From NCBI GenBank assembly GCA_947034885.2, contig OX344753.2, positions 25,002,347 through 25,066,346 of the forward strand: a stretch of DNA of 64,000 nt, in the 5' to 3' direction. The notes beneath the pieces are model-generated. The model was not told the DNA's origin. It saw nothing but the letters and a program-made list of their open reading frames with translations, and made no database searches. The number at the start of each line of letters is the position of its first letter. Position 1 is the first letter of the stretch. Shown here in pieces: positions 49,064 through 62,349 of the stretch. This DNA comes from Thuidium tamariscinum. Taxonomy: Eukaryota > Streptophyta > Bryopsida > Hypnales > Thuidiaceae. Position numbers and translations under genes: made by a program.

Positions 49064-49086
49064 AAAAAAAAAAAAAAAAAAAAAAA
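49064..49086 (+). repeat. Poly-A tract, 23 bases
   Basis: An uninterrupted run of 23 A. It lies 28 bp beyond the J element. No retroposed gene or SINE body was recognised upstream. Confidence 0.9.
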
Positions 49087-49695
49087 GCAGGAAGTTCTAA
49101 GTGCTTCAATTAATTACTATAAGTTTCAGTCATGTGGAAACCAAATAGCTGTCACAAACAAGTATGGCAATTTAGAATCTAGAGTAAACTTGCCATTTAT
49201 CGGACACTTCCAAACACCAAATAGTACAATTGGTAAAGACCGGACATCCACCACATAATTCTCCAACTTTGTGAGCGCCACAATGGGAATGAGAAATCTA
49301 ACTACCATGTAGTCACTGCTCAATGTGCAGTGAAGGACAACAATGTTTGTTTTGGAAAATTTCAAGTCTGTTACATATAAATTGCAACAGAATTTGCAAG
49401 AAGAACCCTTTCTGCAAATTCATTATTGGAAGTGAATCTTGACATGGCATTGAATAACTGTGTCAAGTTTGAGAGCTTGCAAGTTCCTATTGTATTGTGG
49501 AGATGGATTTGAATTTCTTGTATGCGGTGATTGGCAACGTTACTCTAACTATTATAAACATTCTTTTTTATTTTTACAAGCTCTTATCTAATAACAAATG
49601 GAGTTTGCTAACACCAGGTGGAAACATACCCTAGTTTGTATTACTATTATTAGATTAGAATGGTCAAATTTTCATAGTTTCTTATTTGTCATTAA

Positions 49696-50423
49696 CCTTG
49701 TATTGCCGCTAGCACCATTTTGTGGTGTTTGGATGATAGTCCAGGGTCATAAGAAGAAGTAAACAATAGTTTTTAAAATCCACTTTCTTTTAAATGACTT
49801 TTCATGTTGAGTTACAAAGAGTATCCAAGTGAGTTTTTAGTCTAACTAATGTTTGTTTTCATGTAGTTGAGAAGTAATTAGAAAAAACGGATGGCAAAAT
49901 TTGCCATTTGTGTATTTTGTAAAATTGAATAAATCTGAAATTTCTCCTTGAAAACGACATTTTTTGAATTTGAGGCCAACTAATGAAATAGAGGTCCTCT
50001 ACTCTAGTTTCTTTTCCAATTTGAATTTTGGAAAAATTCGTAAAATCGAATATTTTATTGCAGTTTGAACTTTGGCTGTATTTTTAATGTCCACTGCATT
50101 CTCAATATAGATGTACACGGTAAATCAATTTACCACCATGATGTTTGTCACTGTAATGTTCAGACATGGTGAAATTTTCAGATTTTTTGAGATTATTTTC
50201 TATTTGATATGATTTTTTTTTCAACTTTTCTTCAAAAAATTCCAGTAAATACAATTTTCCTAAAAAAAATCTGAAATTTTTGTGACGTAGAGAAGACATG
50301 TAGTTTCATGTCTGAAAAATAAAATTAAAATTTTTCATACACATCTGCTTAGAAAATGGCAACAAACTGAGTGACTGACAGTGAGCCCTGAAAACCAGTG
50401 GTTATAGGCCCCGCATTTCAGGG
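49696..50423 (+). mobile_element. TTAA element PB-G copy 3
   Basis: Bordered by TTAA (49692-49695, 50424-50427), with ends CCTTGTATTGCCGCTAG and GGCCCCGCATTTCAGGG; 728 bp, same orientation as copy 2. The left terminal CCC is eroded. Confidence 0.8.
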
Positions 50424-50611
50424 TTAAGGAGTTTCCAAAGAATCCAAGTCATATTGGGATACTGTATGGGAATGTTACAAAGGGTCAAAGTTTTTTTGGT
50501 AGATGTTCTAAAATCAATTCTTCCATACCCACAACTTACACATTGATTGATTTAGGAGACATAAACAGAGTTCGTAAACAGAGTGATGATAGGACTTTTG
50601 CAGTTTTGGGT

Positions 50612-50890
50612 GTAAGGTAGGTACACCCAAAAGCGCCCTATTCCTGAAAGTGCCATCTACAGTGCACATACATTTCCAAAATCAGCCATGTTCACAGACT
50701 GTAGATGGCGCTTTCAGAAACAGACTTTGACTGTTAATAACTTTTGCATACGGTATCCAAATCCTGCATTCTTTGGTGCGTTGGAACACGCTTTCACTTG
50801 CCAACAAGACTACATAAAATTTTGAACTAATTAATACCAGGAACTAGGCTCAGTATGAATAAGTGGCGCTTTTGGGTGTACCTACCTTAC
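50612..50890. mobile_element. F-family inverted-repeat element, copy 2
   Basis: The terminal repeats GTAAGGTAGGTACACCC...GGGTGTACCTACCTTAC extend inward over AAAAGCGCC. An inner palindrome is built on GAAAGTGCCATCTACAGT and its complement. The termini are nearly perfect over 26 bp, so this copy is younger than 2813-3081. Confidence 0.8.
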
Positions 50891-51195
50891 CCACCTTACT
50901 GTCCTAAGCCGTGGTATTTCCCCAACTGAGGCCACCTGTCATGAAAGGCTATTCCACTGACTGTTTCAACACGATAAAAGGATGAAGGAAGGAACAGGTA
51001 CGTTACGTTTGCACTACTGTACTTGGAGAGTTCACTCAATCTTTGGATATAAGTTACAACACAAAAAGAAGTACCTGAGTGTAGGGTACAATCTGAGACT
51101 TGACGTCATCAGCAATTAGTGTCTACGTAACTACAGTACACAAAAATAGTGAAATTAGGTTGTCTCACACTAATTTCTCAACATTTGACACTAAA

Positions 51196-51582
51196 AGGGC
51201 AAAACACACATTCCCGTGCCTATTTCTTGCAATGGACAATAGATTCACCTAAATGTGTTAGTAGAGTTCCCTTAATGTGTTCGCCACATGTGTGATTGTA
51301 ATTTGCTGACACAATTGAAGGACACATAGGAAAATTTGGTTGGTTGAATGCTGATTTTCGCAAGGTTCAGTTTGAGGGGCACCTATAGGATAGTTTCACA
51401 GGTTTAGGGAGCCAACACTTTGAAAATTTGTAGAAATTACATATTGTAGCCAAAAAATCTTTTTTTTTTTTAATATTCATGATTTTCACTCACTAATACT
51501 AAAAAAATATCATTTTTACAAAATGCTACCTCCAACCATGCTGAATTCCTTATTTTGATGGTTTTGGATGTTTCCACTGTAT
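51196..51582 (+). mobile_element. B-family element copy 3
   Basis: It starts AGGGCAAAACACACATTCCC and ends GGATGTTTCCACTGTA. It shares TGATTGTAATTTGCTGACAC, AGGGAGCCAACACTTTGAAA and ATTCATGATTTTCACTC with copies 4 and 5. Confidence 0.8.
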
Positions 51583-54500
51583 AAGTATTTTCAGTTTTTG
51601 TATGAGGATGCACTACTTTTGAGTTAGAAATTATTGTAATTCGGACTCATAAACCTCCATGGGTACAAATGAAAATATAATGAAAATATATATAGAAATA
51701 TTTGTTGTCTTTGATGGCTTATAAAGTACTTTCTTAATGTAAGGCAACCTTCGTGTGTACAAATGGAAATATTTTTTTGAATATTTGCTATTGGGCAATG
51801 GTCTTGTGTGGGTATCACTTTTTGGACATACTAATTAGGTGATTTTTGCTTAAAAACTCCAAAGCTTGTCTAATTTGTTCATTTTGATGAAATAAGATGA
51901 CTATAAATTATTATTTATAATTTAAAATCTATTCCATGTAAATAGAATCAAGATGCATTTTCCTAATTATTTTTTAAAAAATTTAAAAAATTTGGATCTA
52001 TTGAACTTATTGGTATATAATACTTAATTTGAAGATTTGTACACACTACAGTGCATAATTTTTTAAATTTTGGATATGACTTGCAATTAGTTGTGCACTA
52101 ATTAAAATCTTTCTACAAATCATTTTAATTAGTGCACAACTGCAAGTCATATCCAAAAGCATGCTAAAATCAAATTATTTGGTATTCCAATTTATGCTTG
52201 TTTTTCACAATTCTAGATAAATAAGACACAACTTGCTTTTTCAATTGAAAAATCCTTATAAAATCCTTCAAAATCTTTGATTGTGATGAAAACTTTTTTC
52301 TTAATACATTTGTAAGTGTAGACAAGTGAAACCACATTTGGTGAAGTCATACTTTTGTATATAAAAAGATGAACTTGTTTGGCACATTGACATGTATTGA
52401 AATTATAATAAATAGAATGATTTTGGGTATCCATAAAGGACCATTGCCTAGCCTTTGATAGCTCGTATGGTAACTTTTTTGATGTAAGGCAAATTCCATA
52501 TGTACAAATGAAAATATGTTTAGAAATATTCATTGTCTTTGATGGCTTGTTAAATAACTTTCTTGATGTAAAGCAACCTAATTGTTAAGGCAATTTAATT
52601 TCACTATTTTGTATAGTAAAACTAACAATAGTGTTCTAGGCAAATACTATAAGATCACCCAATGCCAAGCATGTCTTCAAAAGGCAAGCCCTATAGAATA
52701 GAAAAAACAAAGAAAAAGTAGATGCTTGTTGCTCTTTCTTGAAAGTGTAAACATAAAAAATAGGGCACAATTTTTTAAAACCTACCAATTCAACTTTGAC
52801 CTCTTATAACTTTTACATTAATATACAATTAAAATTGATATTGGATTTCACACAACTTTAATTGAATTTTTTTTTTATGTAATTAAAACAATAAAACATG
52901 AAACTTTCCAAACTCAATAATGTTCATGTTCTTCCCAAAAAAATTCTTGGTTTAAAAGGATCCTACCTTATCCTTGTATTAAGATAAAAACCTTTAAGTG
53001 TTTGATGGATGATAAAGAATCCTTTTATGTAAGACGAAAGTGCACATGTTCATTCTTGAAATTTTTTATGAAAAAAGAAGGTTTTACACAATAATTTGAC
53101 TTCTAATGAGTGCTCTTAAATTTTTTAAGCAAATGATTCACATTGTATTGAAAAGGTTGATTTTCAAAGTGACTAAATTGGTATTACAAGGTTAAGTCTA
53201 CTTCAAAATAACTCTTAAAGTTGTTAATGAAGAGTGCACAAGTAATGCTTGAATCTTCCAACAAATTCTTTCTGGAATGGCAAAAATTTCATTTTTAGAA
53301 AGGATTGGTGACTTTGTCATGTGCTACTATTCCTATTACAAATAGTTCATCAGATTAGCAATGATGTAGATTCTTTTTGTTTCTTCACACCATGAGAGTT
53401 GTAATTTGATCCCTAAAGGACTAAGGAATCTACTTTGGATTTTTTGAGAACTTGGGTAGGCTTTGTCGACTTTGAATTTGCAATTTTTTCTATGAATTTC
53501 TTAAATGAATGCTAATCATCCTACTTCATGTACAAAGCTTTGTTCCAGGCTTTCTTAGAAAAGATTTAGGATTTTTTTAATTTCAATGTGAAACTAGAGA
53601 GTAAAGAATATGTTTTATAGAAATATTAATTATTATTATTTAGATTGTGTGGATCAATATGTACTCAAAATCATTTGAACTATTCAATTCCAAATAATGA
53701 GGTGAAAGTTACGACCAATTTTATCTTAGAGCCATGAAGTTAGAAAGAACATACAGTCATCTATTGCACTCAATTTTGAAATTTTTAAAAGAAAAAGAAA
53801 AGAAAAGGATACCAAATGTTCACTAGAATATCTTCACCATTGTAATAAATAATTTTCAATCTTTTGTAAAGGTCATAAGCATTGTAATTTCTTCTTTCAT
53901 TTTTGTACCACCTTCTATTTAATACTTCTTTAAGAACAATTTAAGATGTATATAAAAAAATTTAGGTTAATTTTTTATAGATATATTTTCAACTCATTTT
54001 TCAAACTATTGGCTAAAATGCACAAGCTATTGACATATATGTTTTTTTTCTAAAAATATTGAAAGACAAAACTTCACCTTTTGGAAGGGATAAAAAATTC
54101 ACATTTAGAGATTTAAGCTTGTTGAAATTGCAATTGGTAATGATATTCACTCTCAAATTTCCAGATAGTGTACTTGAATTAGTTTACTAAGGGATCTTAT
54201 TGTTGAATTTGGTAAAAAAATTAAATATAGTTGAAGATTTCAGCTTTTCTATGGAAATAGATATCTTGATGCATCCTAAATCCTCTAATTATGAAGTACT
54301 TGTAGGAATTAATGTTGTACAAGTGGAATAAATGGATATCATTTTCCAAAATAATAATTGACCTTGTCTTTTGACAAAACAAAATATTGTTGGACTACTA
54401 GCAATGCTCACTTATTCAACAACTCCTTGTAGGTTGACACCTAGTGGATTATGTAAAAAAAGATGGAGAAGGCCTTCATCATAGAAGTCAACTCCATTCA

Positions 54501-56080
54501 TTTGTTACGAGCATCATCATTGAACTTAATTTAACCATTTATTTAAATTATTTTAAATTCTCAATGTTAAGTTCTTATTACACAAGACTATGATTTTTTA
54601 TCACTTTGAAAAATTTCTAATTCAATCAATTTATAAAGAAAGCCCCAAAGGTACAAATAAGTAGTAATAAAAAAGATTGTCAAATTTATCAAGTAATTAT
54701 TTTATTTGTTACATCCAAACTAACACCCTTGGGCCTTAGCAATGTTTTGCAAGTCACATTAATTATATCATGCAAAATGAAACCTTTATTTAATTGATGA
54801 TTATAATCTTTATACATGACAAAAGCATTTTTCTATAGATTTTGATTTTTTCAAAATTCTATTTGGCAAAATAAAATTGTTGTGACTTTTTCAAGGACTT
54901 TTTGAAGCATAATGCTAAAACAAGATAACATCAAATAGAATATTTATTATAATTATCTTTGATATTATTACTTAAATAGAATTTAAAATAAGGACTAATA
55001 TTCTCTAATTTAAAAATGTATATCATTTTACAAATAGAGATAGAAACAACAAATATACATAACATTGTAATTTAGATTCCAATATATAAAGTTTGCAAAT
55101 GTAGTAAAATGTTAGGTTAATTTTGAGATTTTCAAAAATAAAAAATTGAAATAAAATTAACCTCTCAAGTTAGTTTTTCTTAGTTTAAATCAAAACTCAA
55201 AAATGGTTTTACACTAAGAAAATTTATCTTGAGAAGTTTGGGAATTTGGAAAGTTTTAAATTTTGAAAGTTGTTCCACCTCAAAGACCAAAATGGCTTTG
55301 GACATAAAACAATTGTATTGTGATATGTACATTTTATAACTTTATTAAAGTTTGTGTCAAAGAAGACAATGTATAACATAAAGACTAGAAAGTGTCAATC
55401 CATACGGTCAACATTAAAAACTACTCATAGATTTTCTTCAAATGAATTATAAAGATTTAAGTTCAAGAATTCAAGAATTTTTATTTTCAGTGTAAATAAT
55501 CTTTGACATTTTCTCTAATTGAACAAAACTTCATTTTCAATTGATTTGTAGAAAGACTTAAGATTTGGTGTTGAGAGCATCAAGACTTTTTCCAATTTAT
55601 AAGCTTTCCAACACATTGTAAATATTAAACACTTTGTGCTATAGTTTTCATTATCATTTTTGTTTGACAATAACAATCTTAGTTTTGAATATATATTTTA
55701 CCCTCTAAAGTTTAGTAACAATCATATAATGGTTGATTGGATCTTTAGAATTTAAACCTCATTATTTCAACCTAATTGTAAATGGGTTGTGTATACGTAT
55801 GTGTATGTATATCATATGTATATGTATATTAAGAGAGATACACAATTTAAATACAAATCTATATAAAATGCTATTCATATAAAATTTAGCTAAATACATG
55901 ATATTTAAAATGTCTATGGATGGTCATCAAAATATCATTTAATAAATATCTCCATATAAAAAATTTTAACATTGAAACTCTATAGGAAAAAGGCCATACA
56001 TAATATCTCAATGTTTTAAAAATGTTCCCAAATAAATTTAGATTATAGATGAATGCTCAAGACTTTGAAATTAGTATATT
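51583..56080. other. AT-rich intergenic DNA, no gene or delimited element seen
   Basis: Composition is about 27-30% GC. A direct repeat occurs around 51690-51790 and 52430-52590 (TTTGATGGCTTRTWAARTA, AATGAAAATAT). An inverted repeat of about 35 bp lies at 52075-52155 (ATGACTTGCA / TGCAAGTCAT, AATTAGTGCACAACT). No frame longer than 106 codons. Confidence 0.4.
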
Positions 56081-56372
56081 CATTAGGAGGGATTTGAGGG
56101 CTCCAAAGGGCCGTTTTGGGATTGTTCCTGAAACTATTCTGGAGAACAGCTGGCTGTTGTCAGATCAGCATTTCTCAATTTTTTATTTTTATTTTTTTTG
56201 GGTCCTGAAATATGAAAAAAGTCCAAAAACAATTCAAAAAAAGAAGAAGTTAATGACGTGGTAGTCACTCAACCATGTAGGATTCTTGCAGAATTGTATT
56301 CCCGCAGCAGATTACGCGATTTCAGGTTGTGGGAACCCACAGGCTCCTAGAGCCCTCAAATCTCTCCTAATG
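56081..56372. mobile_element. C-family inverted-repeat element, copy 2
   Basis: Ends CATTAGGAGGGATTTGAGGG and the complement of CATTAGGAGAGATTTGAGGG pair over 23 bp. The interior resembles 14910-15176 in the same direction: TTTTGGGTCCTGAAATATGA, GACGTGGTAG, GGGAACCCACAG. 292 bp, non-coding. Confidence 0.8.
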
Positions 56373-58306
56373 TTTAAAAACTATGCTAAATGAAATTTAA
56401 TTTTTTTATAACTTCAATTATATGATATTCAAATGCCATTCTTGAAATTCACCTAATCTTAATTACAATTTTATAATAAATAAATAAATAAATAAGAATT
56501 TATAGATTCAAAATTGTATAGATGTAGTCACTTTAAATAGCACAAAATTAAATAAAATCTTTAAAATTTTCCAATTGTGTACTATCAATGATGTTGTATA
56601 AATGTACCATCTATTTTCGTATATCATTGTAGAGATTTATAATAAAGAGGTTTGAATGTATACCATATAGACAACTTGTTTAAATTCAAGCTAATATCAA
56701 GAGAGAGAGAGATATATACTGAAGTGAATTTCATGACTTGATATCCATATTTACAACTTCATTAAATCAATTTCAAATGCAATTAGTTTCTCATAATACA
56801 TTGTATAAGGCTTGGAAGATATCAATGTGGTTTCTAAATTCTAAGTATCCAAGTTTTGCAAAACGGGAAGTTATATGTGTGAAATATGTATTGTATGTAG
56901 GTTTTAAGACCCCTTACTTCTTGTGTTTTTTTGTGGCTCACAGAAAACACTCTAAATTTTTTAATTAGAATACAATGCAATACATGCTTGGAACAAAATT
57001 CTCTAAAAATGCTCCAAAATATGTTGGATCCTACATGATTTCTATCCTACAAATGCCACCATTGCAAACAAAAACCTTTTTCAATAAATTTCTTCTTTTG
57101 TAGGTTCTATCATTATAGCCTCAATGCTCAATGTGAATCTTTTTATCCTAAGAAACTCAAACAACCATTTGTTTACAAGCTAGATTGGTTTTCCTTTCAA
57201 TTTCTACATTCAATATAGATTACTACCATCAAATAAATAATATTAGGAAAATAACATGAAGAATTTAATATTTACCTAGAATTGGAAATTTTACTATTTG
57301 GTTCTCATTCCTAAACCATATGCCTTTTACCACAAATCCATTGAAACCATAATTTTGACTAATTAAAGAAATTTTCAAATGCTGAGATGAAAATTATTTC
57401 TTTGTCTATCATTTGTGTTTTGTTCCATACCCTTGAGTCTTTTATCTCTAGAGTTTAACCCCAAAGTCCAAAGAGTATCCCTAAAGGTTTGGGTAAAAAT
57501 CTATGATTTTTGGTGAGATTATTTGAAACTTTTTGAAGGGATTACGTGTCTCAAAGAGCCTCACGGGTATAGAATTTATTTTCAAATCCAACTTGCAGGT
57601 TGACAAGTTACAACCCTTTATTTGGAGAATGGAGGAGAGGGAGCAACATGCCCTCACTCGTTGAGTTTCAATTGAATTCTAGTGAACTCACAGACACAAG
57701 GAAAGGAGAAAAAAGGGGGCAAACATATGTACACTAAATAGAGGTTTTAAGGAGATCCAAACTAATTGATTGATATTTCACACTATATAAATATCTATCT
57801 TTGTTGTACATCAATAGTTATTGAAGTGTCTAGGGATTGTACATCATGTTTCAAACATCTACAGTTTTCTACAATAAGTCCTTTTAAAGTAGATGTATCT
57901 ATAGTTGATCACTTAATCAATTTTCGAAAAGATCGTGAGTCATATGAGGCAAGTGAACTTTTGGCAAGTAGGAAGATAGGATATATAGGGACTACAATTT
58001 TTCAGAATTTTATTCCCAAAATTGAAAATACTATGATTTTTGGAAGCCAAAAAATTGTCGAGACTAACATCCAATGCCTAGACTCTTCCAATTCCTATGA
58101 AAGACTAAGTACTTCCCCTCTTCCTACTTCCTACTTTCTTGTTCACTACTTTAGGAGATGTGTCATGATCTTATTGGGCCCAACCTTGAAATGGAAGAAA
58201 AAACACATAAAAAGCTTTGGTTTGAAATATATTCTAACATCAGTTGGAAATAGTTGCACTTTACACATTCGGTATGGGTCCCTAGTCGGGAATGGGTGTT
58301 CTTACC
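56373..58306. other. AT-rich intergenic DNA
   Basis: It holds short simple repeats (AAAT units at 56475-56497, GA/TA run at 56700-56718). A plus-strand frame of 200 codons (57766-58368) is longer than expected for such DNA, but shows no domain, no splice context and overlaps the element at 58307. Confidence 0.4.
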
Positions 58307-58728
58307 TTAAGGTACAAGCACCTAAATTGAACACTAGTTGTTCATGGGCATTTAGAAAAGAACCTTAATCCAAGTGCAAGTGGACCCAAACAAGCTATGT
58401 GGGGTCCTAAAGTGGACAAGTGTGGTTCCAAAAAATTGTCATTCTTCCAAGAAATGGCCAATCACTTGCATGGGATTCAAAATTAGAGTGTGTCACCTTT
58501 GGATGTTTCCGTGCCCACTTTGGTGTTAGTCAAGTATCCATAGTAGATACATCTATACAATTGTTTTCAAAAATTCATATTACATTCATACAAGCTTATA
58601 AAAATATGAACCTAATTTTTTGGGTTTCCCAGACCATTTCCTAACAAGTGCATATAATCTTTCACCATGTGCACCTACTAGATCTCTTGATCCAGGGTAA
58701 GTGTCCATTTTAGGTGCTCCTACCTTAA
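58307..58728. mobile_element. F-like inverted-repeat element
   Basis: The ends TTAAGGTACAAGCACCTAAA and the complement of TTAAGGTAGGAGCACCTAAA face each other. The AAGGTAGG..CACC..AAAA pattern recalls the F family (50612-50890), but the interior differs. About 420 bp. Confidence 0.5.
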
Positions 58729-58869
58729 TTGTTGTTCCCCTCTTCAGTGCAAAAAGGGAGGCAATGCCTATCGTGCACCCATTGGATATTGGAAGGAACG
58801 ACTGGCTAAAAATCGTAGTGACCAATAGTCGCCCGATTAGTTATGTGAAAGTTATGAACAATCTTAGTT

Positions 58870-59252
58870 AAGGGCAAAACACCCATTCCCGCACTTGTTC
58901 CTTACAGTGGACTGTAGATTCACCCAAATGCATCAGTAGACTTCCCTTAATGTGTTCACCCATGTATGATTGTAATTTGCTAACACAACTAAAGGACACA
59001 TAGGAAAATTTGGTTGGCTGAGTGCTGATTTTCGCAGGGTTCAATTTGGGGGGCACTTACATGACGGTTTCACAGGTCTAAAGAGCCAACACTTTGAAAA
59101 TTTGTAGAATTACATACTATATCCGAAGAATCTAATTCTTTTTGATATTCATGATTTTCACTCACTAATACTAGAAAATATCATTTTTAGAAAACGTTGC
59201 CTCCAACTACGCTGAATTCCTTATTTGGACGGTTTTGGGTGTTTCCACTGTA
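58870..59252 (+). mobile_element. B-family element copy 4
   Basis: It starts AGGGCAAAACACCCATTCCC after TTA and ends GGACGGTTTTGGGTGTTTCC, then ACTGTA. About 383 bp, with intact inverted ends (imperfect AAACACCC core). Confidence 0.85.
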
Positions 59253-60669
59253 ATTGATGCAGAGGACAGACTTTCAAGATGGATGGTTTTAATTAGTGTT
59301 ACTGTTTGCCAGCAGTTCTGTTAAATTTGTAGCTTACCAATCACTGGAAGTAAGCTCCAAATTGAAAGTCAGGCAGCTTAAGTTATTGGGGAGGTTGGAA
59401 TTAGTCAGTAAGTCAGCATCGAAAGCGTCTGAATGGCTCAGCAGTGTCAGGGAGCGACAGTGTCGTCAGGGAGTGAGGGCGAGGCAGACAGACCATCTGC
59501 GCATTGGCAGCAGACGAGATGAATGTGGCATCAAGGGAGCATCTGGTGAATTCGGGAGCTCGAACGGAGGCGTGAAATTTTCGCAAAACCCAACAGAATC
59601 AAACGAAATTGGGAGAAGTGAATTGGTTTGGATTGCTTGGAAGCAATGGCCATAACATTGCGCACATGAAGATTGACGAAATTTGAGGTCGAGTAGCCAA
59701 TTTCGAGTTCCTGAGACAAATGAAATCTTGCCACTAGATGCACAAAATTTCCACAAACATGTAATTTGGTGGGCACAATGAATACATGGATGCAATGAAG
59801 CACTGCGGCTGAACTAACTTTGACATTGTCTTGGGAGCAAATGCCTAAAAAGAAGGCATCACACACACATAACGTTCAGTAGCAACACTGTAGCCTGCCT
59901 TTCGTCTAATGGAATGATCGTGGAATATTTCACATCATTTCATCCGTGGGATGAATTGGTGTGGAATATTTCACACCAAAATCAATAACTATTGATATGT
60001 ATCACACATGTCAAAATTGTTAGATGGTGAAGTTTACTTAGTTAGCCAGTCTCAGGATCGCAATAGAAAACTATAGTACAATTAATAGCAAAACAAATCT
60101 TCTTTATTACACTTTAGTTCCCTATCTGGATGTTTTTAATGGATGAGGGCCTTCAGAGCAGTGATCCCAGAACTAGTTTATACAATTTAGTGTAATATGC
60201 TACCTAGTTTAGGGGATTTAGTGCAATTTACTACCTTCAAGATAAATAAGCATCAACTTTGGCTATCTTGAGAGAAGGTGGCATTAAAAAAATTAGAAAA
60301 TAAAGGATTTTACAAGTTGTAAAGGATAATGGGAGGTACTAATACCCATAACTAACTACAGAGATGCTAATTCCAATGTAGAGTAAGTAACAAATTGGCT
60401 ATCAAATTCTATTGGTTGTTGAAATCTTAGCTAAAATTTGATTTTTCCAAGGATTTTTTCAAAGATTTTTTCCTATAGAGATTTAGCAACTGAAAATTTT
60501 TAGTAGCAATGGAACAAAATTTAGCCAGTTTTGTGAATGCTGCTTCAAAGAGGGAAAGGCAGCCTCTCTGAAGGCTACTGAATGTTATGCACACAGGAAA
60601 TGGGGTCAACTACTTTCTATTCTCATTTTGCTTTCACTTGGTCAACAGTGATCAAGCAGCTCCTCAGTT
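59253..60669. other. Unassigned stretch, partly GC-richer
   Basis: 59280-59880 is about 45% GC with overlapping frames on both strands (119, 109 and 111 codons). None matches a family or shows splice continuity. The rest is AT-rich. Confidence 0.35.
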
Positions 60670-61056
60670 AAAGGCAAAACACCCATTCCTGCACATGTTC
60701 CTTGCAATGAATTGTAGATTCACCCAAATGCGTCAATAGACTTCCCTTAATGTGTTCGCCACATTTATGATTGTAATTTGATGACACAACTGAAGGATAC
60801 ATAGGAAAATTTGGTTGGCTAAGTGCTGATTTTTGCAGGGTTCAGTTTTGGGGGCACCTACATGACGGTTCCACAAGTCTAGGGAGCCAACACTTTGAAA
60901 ATTTGTAAAAATTACATAATGTATCTGAAAAATCTATTTTTTTTCTTAAATTCATGATTTTCACTCGCTAATACTAGAAAATTATCATTTTTAGAAAACT
61001 TTACCTCCAACTATGCTGAATTCCTTATTTGGACGGTTTTGTGTGTTTCCACTGTA
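60670..61056 (+). mobile_element. B-family element copy 5
   Basis: It starts AAGGCAAAACACCCATTCCT and ends GGACGGTTTTGTGTGTTTCC, then ACTGTA. Very similar to copy 4. Confidence 0.85.
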
Positions 61057-62349
61057 TGTTATGTGTAGTGGGAGGCCTGAGGGGGGAGGCCTGAGGCTGC
61101 ACTGTGCAATCTCCGTCAGTTGGATGACGGAATCCTCACTCCTCAGATTCTAGGTGCATACATTTTCAATACAGTCATTCGGTAGATATATTCTGTGGTC
61201 TTCACAAAACTGAATGAATTTCCCTCCGTTTCTACCCAAAAAAATCTTGCACTACTAGGACATTGTAAAAAAACGGCCTTCAATGGAGACATATTAGTCA
61301 CAATTGCAACAAACTATAGAATTTGATATTCAATTTGCAACTTCTTCCAAAAATGGAATTAGAAAACACTTAGTTTGTTTTGTGTTATAGTACTCCCAAT
61401 AATCCGTCACAACTTGCAAAATCCTTTCTTTTCTAATTTATTTTGATGCTACTCACTCTCAAAGTAGCCAAATCTAATGCCCAATTGTCTTGAAGGGTAG
61501 CATAGTGCACTAAATTCCATAAACTAGTTATGGGATCATTGATTGGAGGATATATTTGGTGTTCCAGGTGAAGTGTTGTGTAAATGCTTTTGCCCACCAA
61601 TTTAAAATCTAGACTTGTCCTATATTTCTAAAGAAGAATTTCTTGCACATCGATCACAACTTTCACAATTGAGAGACCTTCAATTCAATTCAAGTGATTT
61701 TTTCTTCATAACCAGTTGTTGGCTTTTCAACACTAAAATGGCTCTATGCCATGGGCTATTCATCACCATTGCCATCACAAGTTGCAACTCATAACCTTCT
61801 TTCCTTTCATCTTGCTTCGTACATCCTTGGATCATGAAGATCAAAGGTTGTGACTGAAAATTAAACAACTTGTTATGTCCAATAACCTACTCGCCACTAC
61901 CATGGCTCATTGATTATCTAATACATATTCTACATATTCATGGATTGTTTCATTACCTGATTGAAGAGTCACAAAATTTGCTTCGTTAGGGGATTATGAA
62001 CACTAAAAGCCCAAGGGATTTAAGTATAACACAAATGTGTCATAAAATGTAAATTTATAAAACATGGTTTCTCATCAATCTAATGGCCTTCATTTTTGGC
62101 AAGTTTTTTAAATGATTCTGACATACAGTCAAAATTATAAAATTATTTTTAGATTTTCTTCAAATGAATTTTGAAGATATAACTTCAAAAATTTACTAAA
62201 AATACAATTTCCATCTTTAGTATTTGAATTTTTTTGATTGCATAAGATCTAGTAATGAGAACACCAACACTTGTTCTGAATAGTAAATTTTTCAAGACTA
62301 GGAAAATTATAAATACTTTGTGCTATTTCTCTTATAATTTTTGTTTGAT
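61057..62349. other. AT-rich intergenic DNA, nothing recognised
   Basis: No frame over 62 codons, no RNA gene and no paired terminal repeat seen. Confidence 0.4.

Noticed and set aside
49064-49086. Poly-A run as the tail of a retroposed gene or SINE
   Set aside because: The sequence before it belongs to the J inverted-repeat element; no SINE promoter boxes or coding body found.
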